Assembly (NCBI GenBank): GCA_026936325.1
Contig: JAPTHN010000012.1
Coordinates: forward strand, 34,978,537-35,042,536
Length of the DNA stretch: 64,000 nt
Source of the DNA: Platynereis dumerilii
Taxonomy: Eukaryota > Annelida > Polychaeta > Phyllodocida > Nereididae
Direction: 5' to 3'
Part shown: positions 1 to 11,159 of the stretch, in pieces
Layout of the letters: each line of letters opens with the position of its first letter
Position numbering within the stretch: the stretch's first letter is position 1
Notes under the pieces: model-generated
What the model saw: the letters and a program-made list of their open reading frames with translations, nothing else
What the model was told of the DNA's origin: nothing
Databases searched by the model: none
Position numbers and translations under genes: made by a program

Positions 1-1990
1 AATTATCTCTGGGTGATGAGTGGTGGCAGATGGTTACTACACTGAAAAAATTAACACGAGGAAGATTCGAATTGTTGCTTCATCATCAAACTGACCTTAC
101 TTTGTGTGATTTGGACAAACGATATTAAGAATTTATGCAAGAAAATATCATCTCCTCCTTCAGCACCCATTAGCGCAGAAGTGCAAGAACCTTGTCTAAT
201 GGTGTTAGGGTGGACTGGCATCTAATTGCATCCTCTATTGTTGAGCAAGGTTGTAAGGCTGTCAAGTCGATGTATCAAAATACAATGGCCCAGAGAGAAC
301 TTCCCCAAGAAGAGCACACTGAGAAGACTTGTCCAAGAACAGGGCAATACACGTAGGACTGGGACTAAATTATGGATGAATCCGCTTGCAGTTTCAATAA
401 GCTGCAATTTTAGTTAGTTTGAGGCACTTTTTGCAATTTACACAAGGAAGTCAATAATTTAAAACTCCCAAAATTTAGATCTGTCACAGTAATTCCAAGC
501 TTCCCCAGATGTTGGTCCCTGGGAAGAAAATGAATTGAAGAAAGATAAGATGCAGGGATGGAATATGGATGGCATAGCAATCTTTATATAATGTTAATGT
601 TGCTTATCTTATGCCAGTGACCATTTAACCAAGTCTCACCTTCTCACAGAAGCCATAACACACAGACTCAGACTCAGATACAATTTATTATGTCAATTTG
701 ATGCTACATTATTAGTACAAATTAATATGTTATCAATCTCAAATTAATAAAGGAAAGGAGACCCTCCCACGACTTTAGTCCACTATTGAGGGGCCACCTT
801 AAATGTTGCAAAAGTAAAAGATGCTGTAGCAAATACGTTGTTTGTGAAACAAGAAAATAACGAAGTATCAAAGGGAAAAAGTAATAGCTTTGTTTTTGTT
901 TTAAGATGTCAGGATAAAACAGAGAAAATATGGTGACAGCAGAAAAGATTCAAGGGGAAAAGAGCATATAAGCAAAAGAAGAGAGATGATCAGATACACG
1001 CAAAGATGCCATAGCAACAGATTAGATGCCACCAGTGAACAACAAGAGGTATTGTATCAGCACGCCACCTGGTGATTGGTCTCTGAGCTATACTTTGGGT
1101 TACTATTCAGCTCTTGGGCCAGTTCCATCAGAAAAAGGAGTGAACGAATGTGAACCAAAACTAACTTCCAAACATTCGAAAAAATTCAGTATATGTGCGA
1201 TAGATCAAAAACAACAATTTAATGAAGTTGGACCGTTGATATTCAATAAATATTATTATTATTACTTTGATTAAAATTATATACTACATAATTAAAATAA
1301 TCTTGTCCATTTGTGTAAAGTTATAAAGTTATGGAAGTTTTCTATCCCAACCCCCCCCCCTAAATAAAATTCTTTTTAAAGAATTATTAAGCAACCCCTG
1401 GGGACTGCAAAAATGATATCTTTTCAAGCAGTTGAAGAAGACCTGCTTGTTTTTCAGTATTCCACGTAGGTTTCCAAATTGCCAGGCAAATGATTTTAAT
1501 TCAATTGTAGTCTGACAAATCAACATTTCATTAATTTGAGTGAAGACAACCATGCTAAAGAGGCACAGTAAGGACACTCGAGTGCTACCGTCCTTACTTC
1601 CAATGCTTTTCAACTACAGATGCTCTTAGTCTTACAATTGCGTTTAATAATCTTAAGGACACAAAATATTGAAGACATCTTTGTCTTTATGCTGTGCCAT
1701 CATTTCTGGGTTTGTCAATTGCTATGACGTTTATGGAAATTGTCAATCCTGAATACTTGTATTTGAAATTTAATCTTAAAAATGTCTGTTCAAAACCCGC
1801 AGAGCTTTTGTCGGTTCTCACGAGAAGACTTTGTATGGACATGAGCAGACATTAGATGAGCTAGTTTCAGAGTGTACATAAGCAAAAATGTTAGTATAGT
1901 TTTTATGGACATTGACCGATGTCTAACAGAGTAGACAAACAGACTGTGTGCTATGTTAAGCAATCTCTTTAGACAGACAGCAGCTGAGGA
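1..1990. other. Non-coding stretch, no recognised gene
   Basis: Short open frames here (for example 1026-1274 on the + strand) have no recognisable domain, no splice context and low-complexity ends, so I do not call genes. The only notable piece is a short ATT-type run at about 1243-1265 following AATAAA-like sequence, which could be the 3' tail of an old retroposed element. Otherwise I see ordinary AT-rich sequence. Confidence 0.5.
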
Positions 1991-1994
1991 GGCC

Positions 1995-2110
1995 TACCTA
2001 CCCCAAAGGTGATAACCTTCCTTGGCTGGGGAATGGCTACCACCTTTCATGGCATGAACTGTCTGGAACAACAATGGCCAGGGGAACTTGATGAAAATGG
2101 TTGTGGCATC
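1995..2110 (+). repeat. Diverged copy of the 25.7-32.6 kb array repeat
   Basis: From CAAAGGTGATAACC to the 'ACAACAATGGCCAGGGGAAC' stretch, the order of words follows the array consensus (CAAAGGTGGTAACCTC, GGGGATGGCTACTGCCACC, AATAACAATAGCCATGGGAA). A weaker copy may lie at about 2590-2690. This shows the array repeat is an old dispersed family and not confined to the array. Confidence 0.45.
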
Positions 2111-2229
2111 AGGGGTGACCCCATGCCAGAGCTAACAGAAGGTGGCTGACAAGATATAGCTTAGAGGAAGCTGCAAAATATTGCACTCTTGATGCAAAAT
2201 ATGGCCATGTTGTGATATTTATATTTTCG

Positions 2230-2460
2230 CATAGGTGTATCGGAGGGGGGGCACGGGGGGGATCGCCCCCCCTCAAAAGGTTGGGAAACAGTAAGATTCG
2301 GGCAAAAAGGCAAAAAAAATTTGGGCAGATAATTAAATAAAAACTACCGAAAATGAATGATTTCCAGGCAATTTAATTTGAAATGTTAATAAATTTAGAT
2401 CGTGAAATTTGGGCAAATGTCGCTCGCCCCCCCAAAAATCGCGGGCGCCGTACGCCTATG
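2230..2460. mobile_element. hAT-like MITE, 231 bp
   Basis: The ends CATAGGTGTA and TACGCCTATG form a short terminal inverted repeat. The flanks are near-identical 8-mers (TATTTTCG on the left, TATTTTTG on the right), which fits the 8-bp target duplication of hAT transposons. The inside is dominated by G-runs near the left end and C-runs near the right end, so the element can fold back on itself. No coding capacity. Confidence 0.6.
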
Positions 2461-2800
2461 TATTTTTGAAATATGGGAGATTGTCTTGCAGAAATGTGAT
2501 AGTCTTTGGGTGTGTATAGTGGGCATAGGCAATATGGTAGTATATATATATGAAAGAATTTCTTTCGAAGTTAGGTAAGCGGCAGGTTATGTGGCCAAAC
2601 TACATACCTTTCTTGGCTGGAGAGTTGCCACCACGTTCAAGCAGTACTTAGTACCATCTGGCACACTACACCAGTCATTATGACTTCAAGGATTTGCTGA
2701 AAGTGGTTGAAGCACAAGGGGTTGAACTGGCATCAAGGATAATATCTGTGTCTGCGCATTAATTTCTTAACATGACCCCATTTCCAGAGGGAGGGATGTA

Positions 2801-3696
2801 GGGCAGACCGGGGCTATTTGAAGCCCTTGTTATTTGTTTTTGCTCTGGAGAGCTAATGACATAAGACATTCACACCAAATTTTGGGATGTGATAGTGAGT
2901 GTGTTTAACTCAATGATCAGCTCATGAGATATGCCAAATAATTATTGAACTCTGTGTCACAGACACAAACTTCAAACTTTTTTTTTGCTTCAAATAACCC
3001 CGCCCCCAGGGTTAGTTAAAGAACAATAAAATTGTTGAAGACAAATAATTATAACATGAGTTCCTTTGACATGACCGCCATCCCATTGATGACTACCAGC
3101 TTTAGTGAAATTCTCATTTGAAAAGAAATTGTATAATGTAATTTACAAATTTTTTTGTCCATTTTTGGTCAAAAAGCTGGTTTTTCCACACAAAAAATTG
3201 TCCGTAATTCAAATCTGCACTGTGTTAGTTCTTAATTGCAATAACTTCAACTTGCAATGACATGCAGGACAATTTGAATGAAAAAAATCTTGTTCTGGCT
3301 AACTCCATCATGTGTGATTCAAGTAACCCCATCACACCTGGAGCACAATATTGCCTTATTTTTCAGTCTTATCAAATACACATAACAAAATCCTGGGTGT
3401 GAATTAGGAATGGGCTTGCTCATTTGGAATCAGGGTTAGTTCACCTGGATTCAAGTGTTTATACATTAAATCCATTCGAAATCTGAGCAGACAAGTTACT
3501 CAGGCATAAAATAAACAAAACTTTATTGCCTACAAAATTAGCTTATTGGAAATTTGATTGATTAAGGGTATGATAACATGCTTCAGTAAACAATTAATCT
3601 TCTAAAAGTACCAATTTAGCAAAACAAGATTTTAAAAGTTGAATTTTGGCCATGTTTCATATATAACCCCGCCCTTCAAGTAGCCCCGGTCTCCCC
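2801..3696. mobile_element. Word-grammar DNA element A (0.9 kb)
   Basis: Non-autonomous DNA transposon flanked by TA on both sides. Its left end reads GGGCAGACCGGGG and its right end is the inverse of GGGGAGACCGGGG. Its word is GGGGCTATTTGAAGC. The left end has a terminal copy at 2810 and an inner head-to-head pair (inverted copy at 2987, degenerate direct copy at about 3008). The right end has two inverted copies in tandem (ending at 3670 and 3687). A further inverted copy lies at 3316-3330. No coding capacity. One of seven elements in this window with the same layout; superfamily unresolved, but the TA target and inner repeats 170-200 bp from the end recall Tc1/mariner elements of the IR/DR type. 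Confidence 0.75.
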
Positions 3697-4259
3697 TACT
3701 TGTATCATTGCTGTTATTGTTAGTGCAGTTTCAGTTTTTCTGACATATACTATCACTACTATCACTACTTTTCTTCTCAGTTATGATGATGGAAGAAATA
3801 TTGACCACTCATGTTGAATATTTCATGAGTTTTGATTGAGAGTACACGGTTATTACATCTTGGCAATGTTCTAATGCAATTATTATTGGAGTTTCACATA
3901 GGCCTTGTCAATGGTGATAGCTTCAAAATCACTAAACCTTATAACTAAAAATAAGTTAATATTATGGTGATCAATATGAAGTACCATATCCACCTATTTC
4001 CATCATAACAACAACATTTACTCAATGTAACAGTACTAGCCATTACAATGTTTAAAATTATACTAAGAGCAATTTAGAGTTTGAAAATGAGTGGACGAGA
4101 TAATTGCCTAATTCAAGAAATTGAGGTTACTTTAAAATATTTTGTGGGGTCAAACATTGCGAGAAGAACTGTCGAATGTCTGTTGCACCCTTGAAATCAC
4201 AATCTTAAGGAAGATCGCAGCTCTGTGAATGCTAATTACACAAAACAGAACACTAAATA
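3697..4259. other. Non-coding stretch, nothing recognised
   Basis: AT-rich sequence without a plausible gene, repeat or regulatory signal that I can support. Confidence 0.4.
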
Positions 4260-4384
4260 CACTCTAAAAAATGTCGGGACAAAATTGTTTTTTTAGATTC
4301 AAAATGGTTTTTTGAAAAACCAAATTTCAATGCAAAAAACCAACATGGATTTTTTTAAATTTTGTCATGACATTTTTTAGAGTG
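4260..4384. mobile_element. CACTA-like MITE, 125 bp
   Basis: The ends CACTCTAAAAAATGTC and GACATTTTTTAGAGTG are near-perfect inverted repeats, and the similarity runs a further ten bases or so inward on each side. The inner part has poly-T and poly-A blocks around AAACC/GGTTT-type words. The CACTCT(A/T)AAAA terminus is shared with the larger elements at 41889-43571 and 51837-56454, suggesting one EnSpm/CACTA-type lineage. No clear target duplication is visible. Confidence 0.6.
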
Positions 4385-6590
4385 AACACAAGCCAAGAAA
4401 GACAGCCAGCTGAAGACCCAGACAAAAATTCACTTAGGCCGCTGCAGTCCAATGAAATCAATTCCAAACGGTATCCCATAATTTGTATTCCTTCTTGCGG
4501 TAGGATCTCAACAGTAATTGTATCTTTGTTGACATCCCCAATTTAAGATTCACAACGTCTCTGTCTCTAGACTATACCCAGTGTCCCAGTCTACTGGTAC
4601 TGGCAATGCAAACAACCACAAACAGCATGCAAATGAGCAAGAGGTGGCAGAGTGAAATTGTCACCTGATTGTTTTCTTTCATACTGCGGGAATCTTTAAT
4701 TGTTATAGACTAATAACAATAATATTGGATAACAAAATGAATGTTTATACTTTTAAGTTGTCAGTGCCTCTGCAAGTTATACAGTTGACCACAGGGGAAT
4801 CAAAACAAAGTGACATAACAAGTTTAGATAATTAATCACACAAGGTGTTTTTGGACATAAGCAGAAGCATTGTTTATGAGCAGTTACATAACCAATTAGG
4901 TAAAATTTCTGGAGTATCCGAACAATCCAATTCAAGGAGTCCCTGTGACCCTTCTTGTCATCGGCAAAAATACTAGAGGGACTCATGGAGTCAGGACTAC
5001 CATTGGTGAATTAAAGTTGCCTTTAAAGATACTCTATCAACAGTTATTTATTTTTAGAGAAAATTAAAATAAATGACACAATTCATTAGGCCCACCATGC
5101 ATTAGGCCGATTGCAGTTGACTAGAGTTGGAGAAAGAAGCATGCATCGCAGCACTTGAGTGTCCTTGTTTTGGTTTCTTGTGTCGTTGTCTTCACTCATG
5201 TTGATTAATGCTGATTTGTCTGACTTCAATTGAATTAAAATCATTTGGCTGGTAATTGGCAAAGCTCTACGGAATACCAAAACACCAGCTGATCTTCTAT
5301 CTTCTTCAACTGCTGTGAGAGCTCTAGGTTTGTGATCTCTACGATATAATCCCTTTACCTGTGTAAATTATTTTACTTCAATAGAACCAAACTTGTATGG
5401 GCAACAGCGACGTACCTCTGTGGAATAGGTATACTGACGCACCAGCAAGCATTTTTCAGTTACAACTTCAAGGAAAGCCGTTTGGAAATCGATGGGGATT
5501 TTATGGTATATACCTACCATATAATCTGACCTGGCCCCATGCGTTTCTTTCTTTGACTTAAATTTTACTTAATAATTTAGGTACAAATTTCTGCAGGATT
5601 AATGCTGACCTACCATAAAGTCCATTCGTCTGTTAAATAGACTTAGTCTACTGGTAAAAAAGTCTATTTTAATAAGTGGCAACAAGACTTCATTGATAGT
5701 AAAGTCTATGTAGAGAGAAAGATAAGTTAACCCAGAAAGGGCATAATAGTAGATGTAATCGAAGATGAAATAACTGTTGAGATCCAATCGCAATTTTTCA
5801 ATATTTTGCATGTAGATGAATTTGTAAACCTGCAAAAACGAACATGTATGCGAATTTGGCATTCGTGGAAGTACGAAGTATCAGATATCGTTATTTACGC
5901 ATTTTTACAGGTTTATAAATTACGAACATACTAACCCTAAAGTTGGCTAAAACTGACCCTAAACCTAATTTGGCCCTAAAACTGAAACTTGCAACACCTC
6001 CATGAATGTTATTATTGGCAGGTGCACGAATGAATAATAAAGCACATTCAGGGTGTTAGTTATTACATGTATACGAGCACTTATGCTCGTTTATGCACAT
6101 CCACAAACTCGTGAACATGCCAAATAATGAAAAATATGTGCATGTACATGTATTAGCTGAAAAATATATCAAATGATATTTAGTCCAACAATCTCCCTAT
6201 AGACAAACGCCAAGTTATTATATAGTAAACTATGGTAAACTAACAAGATGTATTTTATTATGGTATTGACCTATTCTTACTTGACAGGCTATAAATAATC
6301 AGTATGCTGTAATGGAAAGTTATCGAATTCTTGGGTTTGCTGATTAGAAACGTGTCAAGATACAACATGCATATTATCAGCCATAAATAGTATTATTACT
6401 CCATCAATACTCATGAAATATTCAACAAAGCTAATCAATAGTTCCTTCAGGAAAAGGCCAGACATAATTTACCTTTAGCTTCTCACATCTTCGAGAGGAG
6501 AAATTTTTAAAGGGTAGGTTGGTAGGACAAAAAAAATAAAAGAAGTTGCGATCTCAAATTTTTATTATGTCAATTTGATAAATTGCTGGT
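4385..6590. other. Non-coding stretch, no gene supported
   Basis: Open frames of 60-90 residues (4777-4986, 5086-5280 and 5599-5862, all minus) show no domain, no repeated neighbour and no splice signals that would make them exons. I see no transposon ends. Confidence 0.4.
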
Positions 6591-6639
6591 ATACCTTCCC
6601 TCCCGAGCAGCAACGTAAATCCAACCTTTCGCTACGTAA

Positions 6640-7270
6640 TTATTTAGGTTAGAATCAAACGTTGGGCCAAACAACGTATGACAAAGGTAGGGCAAATGTA
6701 ATTTCCAAACGTTGCACTCAGATGGAAAACCAAACGTAGGTCGCAATGTTAGTAAGAGGTTGGCAGATAGTTTGTTTTATAGTTTGGCCTAACGTTCGAG
6801 TCACACGTAAGTCATACCTTTGGTTGAGAGGTTGGAAGAACGTCTTGTTATAACGTTTGGATAAACGTGTCAGTCATACGTTAGTCATACCTTTGGTTGA
6901 AAGGTTTGAAGAACGTTTGACTATTACGTATGACCATACCTTTGATTCAAAGGTTTGTCAAACATTCATTTGAGAGGTTTATAAAACCTTAGACTATTAC
7001 GTAAGTCATACCTTTGGTTGAGAGGTTTGAAGAACGTTTGACTGTTACGTATGACCATACCTTTGATTCATAGGTTTGTCGAACATTCATCTGAGAGGTT
7101 TTAGCAACCTTGGGCTATTACGTATGACTATACCTTTGATTCATAGGTTTATCAAAGGTATGGTCACACGTTTGGTCATACGTAAGTTCCAAGGTTTCTC
7201 CAACGTGTTTTTGAGATGTATGGACAACGTTTGAAAGTAATGTTCAGGTCAAACGTCTGATCATACGTAT
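6640..7270. repeat. Irregular short-word repeat block
   Basis: Imperfect tandem and inverted copies of a word family built on AACGTTTG, TACGTATGACCATACC and TTTGATTCAAAGGTTTG. Two clear units, each holding a CATTCAT(T/C)TGAGAGGTT segment, lie at about 6962 and 7084, roughly 122 bp apart. Such blocks are common as subterminal repeats of DNA transposons, which is why I place it inside the possible element spanning 6593-8683. Confidence 0.55.
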
Positions 7271-7594
7271 CTGCCAAAGGTTTGTTGAAGGTTTGTACAA
7301 AGTTGCAGAACCTAGGATCCTGATTCTCAGAGAGCTTGTAGCGCCATCTATTCCATACCTATTCCAATCTTTCTGGTAACTTTGTAATATATAAAAACTC
7401 CAACAGGATGGTTGCTGTTGTCGATTAGATGAAGCCATGAAGAAAAAGTTGACACACCAGTAAAAATTAAATCCACATATGTACTTTTAAAAATGTGAAA
7501 GCTTATCCTGGTTTAAAAATAATTTAATTTTTTTCCACACCCACAAAGATGCATATGAAAATTTAATGAGACCCAAGTTTAACGGTGCCTCATT

Positions 7595-7920
7595 GCAACT
7601 GTCCTAGATGCCGAGAATGTTCCAATTTTATCAAGGTAAAATTGCAGTAACATTTTCAATTTCACCATGCAAGGTAAGTGTTTTTTATATAATTTTATCT
7701 TATAGTCCTAAGTGGACTTGTAGACTGCTCAGTAAAATGAGGAAGAAAAGTCTATTAATTTTGGGAGCCATCCTTTTTGGATAGCTCTGTTTGTACTGCT
7801 TTAATTTTATGTTTTATAATTGCAGATTGAAAGAGAAAAAAACAATATCTCCCCCCCCCCACATCCTTGAATCCCACTAGCTACAAAAATAAATAATAAC
7901 TGAGCTGTACCATCACGAAT
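7595..7920. repeat. Dispersed module shared with 42800-43130
   Basis: The two copies share a GCAAGGTAAGTGT / GCGAGGTAAGTGT step, then a TGGACTTGTAGACTGCT / TGGACTGTAGACTGCT stretch, then GAGGAAGAAAAGTCTA / AAGGAAGAAAAGTCTA, then GGATAGCTC, and both run into a C-rich tract. The same order over about 320 bp shows common descent. The other copy lies inside a CACTA-like element, so this module occurs inside two elements with different termini. Confidence 0.6.
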
Positions 7921-8189
7921 ATCAAGAATAATAAGAATAATAAAAAGGCAGTGGGGTTGGGTGGCTGGACGGCCCAGTCACCCCCCCCCCTCGCGCAATA
8001 ATGATTTTCCCCATTTTTTATCATTGAGTGAATGGGGCTAACTTTTCAGATAGTTTCTGCATCCAGTGCATAACCTACACACCTGTGACTGCTACAAAAG
8101 GTTCAAAATTAGTCATTAGTTCCATTCGCATACAGAAACAAGCAATGCAGGCTCAATTCTTACCTCAAACATCCATCGAACACGACCGT

Positions 8190-8640
8190 CTCGAATCCCG
8201 GTAAATCCAATGCGATCCATTACGCTCAACCGGGTCATCTTCGGCGACGTAAAAGTCCAAGAATATCATCCGTAAAGTCCGTAACACTGTTCAAATAAGT
8301 CCACAAGATATAAATCCTTCATGTTCACAACTTTATAGGTCCTGTCAAGCACTTAATCCATCGAAAACAGAGTATTTCCGAGCGCTTCATAACATTCCTC
8401 TCGAATCCAGCGCCATGATGGGCGGAACTGCTTCGTTGCGCATGCGCAAAAATAAGGCGAGGCCACTTTATTATAGGTGCGGGGGAGGTATTTCCCGCGT
8501 TAAAATGCTTCGTAGAGTCAGATACGGCTTGTATCACTCGTATCAACGTCTAAAAGTACGTATTAACGTCTGAGAAATGTGTCGACAAATTACGTAGTTT
8601 CAGAACGTTGGGTCCGATGTGGATAGGAGGTTAAATGCTT
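8190..8640. promoter_or_regulatory. CpG-rich block with an NRF-1-type palindrome
   Basis: CpG dinucleotides are much denser here than in the surrounding sequence. The palindrome GCGCATGCGC at 8438-8447 matches the NRF-1 consensus found in many CpG-rich animal promoters. No coding exon could be attached on either strand, so this may be a promoter of an unseen transcript, or simply the CpG-rich end of the surrounding repeat element. Confidence 0.3.
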
Positions 8641-8683
8641 CGTTAGACCAACATTAGATCAACCTCAATGTCCGGGAGGGTTA

Positions 8684-10660
8684 TAAGTTGATTTTTTTTC
8701 CATAGGCAGAAAATCTGTTGGGTCGGTAGATCTGAGAAGCTAAAAATTTAAAATATCTTGCCTAATGGCAGAGAACTTGGAGAAAAGGAACAGTAAAAGT
8801 ATACCTTACCAAACTAAACACACAATTAAAGCAAGTGATTATTTAGGCTACACTAAGCCCGTTGCAAGATACCGATTTGCATTATTTACTCAGGCCAATA
8901 AAGCTGCTTAAAGCTCCTTGTTTGATCTATTCCTGAGATATAATAATAATATAATCCAAAATAATAAAAGTCTGACAAATTAAGACTTTCACGACGAAAA
9001 ATCTAAATCTAATTCTACTGATTTTAAAGAGACACTATTCCCATACAGTAGCATCTTAAGTTAATGTTTTGACATGCCCTTTAGTAATTTTTTTTTCTGA
9101 ATGACAGACACTTTGGAATTTACAGAATATGATCTGATAGAATTAAAGCAGTGTATGAAATAATATTAGAAACACCCAATACCTTACCAAAGTGTTTTCT
9201 CTCAGTCCATCTGAGGAACAAATTACATACATAACATACTACAGCGAAGGCAGCTGTCAGCCAACACAGCCACAACTCTTGCGGATTGCCTCTGCCCCAC
9301 GCAATTACGTCCTAATGGCATCCACTGATTTGTATTCCGTCTTGCGATTGGACCCAACACCAAATGTATATTTGATGATATCAGGGATTTTTAGGAAAAA
9401 AATCTCACAGATAGCATCTCATGTCCCATGAGCTGTACTGTCGGTTTTACTTTATATGTTTCGGTTCTGATGTCTTGGGTTTGAATTCCCCCACCATACA
9501 GACAGGCATTGGACTTTCGGACGACATTTTGCCCTAGTAATTACAATACCTTCATCTAACTTCATTCGCTGAAGTTTAAAATAGATGGACAATAGAATTT
9601 CACTTAGATTGAAATTTAACCTCTTCTGAAATTTAACTCTCTCTAGTTTGGAGGTCACGAAAGTTTCAAATAACATAATTAGATACTCACTCATGGCTCA
9701 CGTGTCTCTTTATAAACCTAGTTTTCACTTTTCGACCAGTCGAGCTATAAGGAAATTATGCTAAATTGGGTATAAGAAAAATACATTGCACACTATATAA
9801 TAAGGGAATGTAGGTATATAGGCCTACCTTCTCAATGACATATAACAAAATAACATATATTATACATAGGCCTATAATAACCTCAATAAATATCTATCTG
9901 ATCATATGAGCAAAGCTTTTGCCATTGTCCAAAATAAAATCATTGTTTATCTTTTAGGGTCAAGGTGCAATTTAGCTGTGCAACAAAAGAACATAGAAGG
10001 ATTAAGTGGGCTAAACATTACACAACAACTTATTTTATTTTCTCAACAGTCACTTTTGCTTGATAAGAACTAAAAGGGGTAAGTTATATTGACATATAAG
10101 AACTTTAAAGAACTGTTTTTGTTGTTAGGGGAATGTGGTTTCTTTTGTCTTGCATACATTAGACAATTTTAAATCTTAATTATTATTTTTTTTGCTGGAA
10201 ATCACATCAACATTTTTTCTAGTGCTTCCAAAATTGTGAACCTATTAATTTTTTGACTTCTTATTTCAGAACTGGCATATTTACCAAAAAGTTTGAAAAC
10301 TGTGGCTTGGTGTAAACACTGTAAGCTAGTCCTATAAATGGGCGACCATTACAAAAATAACTTATTACAAGACAGGAAAACTGAATTTATTTATTTCAAC
10401 AACAATTTATTATTTAGTTTTAAAAAATCCCCCCTCCAATATCAAATGGCTGCCCTGCCCCCATAAGACATGAGTTTTGCCAGTGATCCAGATAGCATTG
10501 ACTAGCATTGACAAAATTTGTCACATCTCAAAAAGCCTATTTTAAGCTTTTTTCCAAAGAGATCTGTATTTGAAATGCAACTGCATGGGGCACTTTGGGG
10601 AAGTGTGAGCTTCTGGGAAAGCCAGACGTTAGTTATGAAGTTGTGAATCGCAGGTTCAGA
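8684..10660. other. Non-coding stretch upstream of the apextrin-like gene
   Basis: No gene recognised. The segment 9996-10075 shares a GATTAAGT(G/A)GGCTAAACATT word and following AACAGTCACT with 42728-42812, so at least part is dispersed repeat. A GGTTTGAATTCCCC word at about 9478 resembles a Pol III B box but no tRNA fold accompanies it. The untranslated first exon and promoter of the downstream gene could lie here, but I cannot place them. Confidence 0.35.
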
Positions 10661-10666
10661 TTTAAG

Positions 10667-11025
10667 CAGGGCTCTGGAGTCGGGTAGTAAATGAACCGAC
10701 TCCGACTCCCGATTCTTTTGGCTTTTTGAAAAGCGACTCTTACTCCGACTCCTACTCCTTAGGTCTTCTAATTTTCGACTCCAACTCCAACTCCGCTTAT
10801 CGGCATTATTTTACACAAATTTTACATGATTAACATTGGGCAAAAAGTACTTTTAGAAATTTTCTACTGGCTTTTGTACTTGCATATCTGGTCAGGAAAT
10901 TTTTATTAAAATTCAAGGTACATTTCACATTATTGTAACTGTGTTTCGACTCTGACTCTGACTCTAACCAAAAAACGTCCGACTTCACGACTCCGACTCC
11001 CAACTGCGACTCCGACGCATTGGAT
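10667..11025 (-). repeat. GGAGTC-rich dispersed repeat, copy 1
   Basis: Begins CAGGGCTCTGGAGTCGGG and is studded with (GACTCC)n / (GGAGTC)n hexamers. It matches, in reverse orientation, the copy at 29655-30093, including the non-hexamer middle (AAAATTTCTATTGGC-type and CACATTATTGTAACTG-type segments). Its right end is eroded. Open frames across it encode runs of Glu-Ser; these are by-products of the hexamer and not evidence of a gene. It lies about 125 bp upstream of the first coding exon of the apextrin-like gene. Confidence 0.7.
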
Positions 11026-11140
11026 TTAAGGCACATGGCAATCAACATGGAGTAAAACATTCGTTATACAATAAAAAGGTTAATTGCAACAAGCTTTAAA
11101 TTCTGTTTAACTCAACACTCAACTTAATACTTCATTTGGT

Positions 11141-11159
11141 TTTCTCTGTAGAACCCATC
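11141..11159 (+). promoter_or_regulatory. Splice acceptor just before the ATG of the apextrin-like gene
   Basis: The pyrimidine-rich tract TTTCTCTGTAG ends at 11151, eight bases before the ATG at 11160. The second apextrin-like first exon has the same arrangement (TTTCATTGCAG ending at 58073, ATG at 58082) with similar sequence between and upstream. This places the start codon at the beginning of exon 2 and supports the chosen ATG. Confidence 0.65.

Larger units (their letters stand above)
6593..8683. mobile_element. Possible composite DNA element with AACGT/AAGGT-rich left end
   Basis: The block starts near CCCTCCCGAGCAGC and ends near TGTCCGGGAGGG, giving an 8-bp inverted terminus CCCTCCCG with looser similarity inward. 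From about 6640 to 7270 the left part is a thicket of short words such as CAAACGT, ACGTATGACCATACCTTTG and GAGAGGTTT in both orientations, with partial units about 120 bp apart. The right 450 bp is CpG-rich. The middle (7595-7920) matches 42800-43130. I see no transposase. The outer limits are the least certain part of this call. Confidence 0.35.

Noticed and set aside
1026-1274. Open frame of 82 residues on the + strand
   Set aside because: No domain or splice context; its end is an ATT-type simple repeat.
10830-11060. Glu-Ser-rich protein on the minus strand
   Set aside because: By-product of (GGAGTC)n hexamers in a dispersed repeat found also at 29655-30093.
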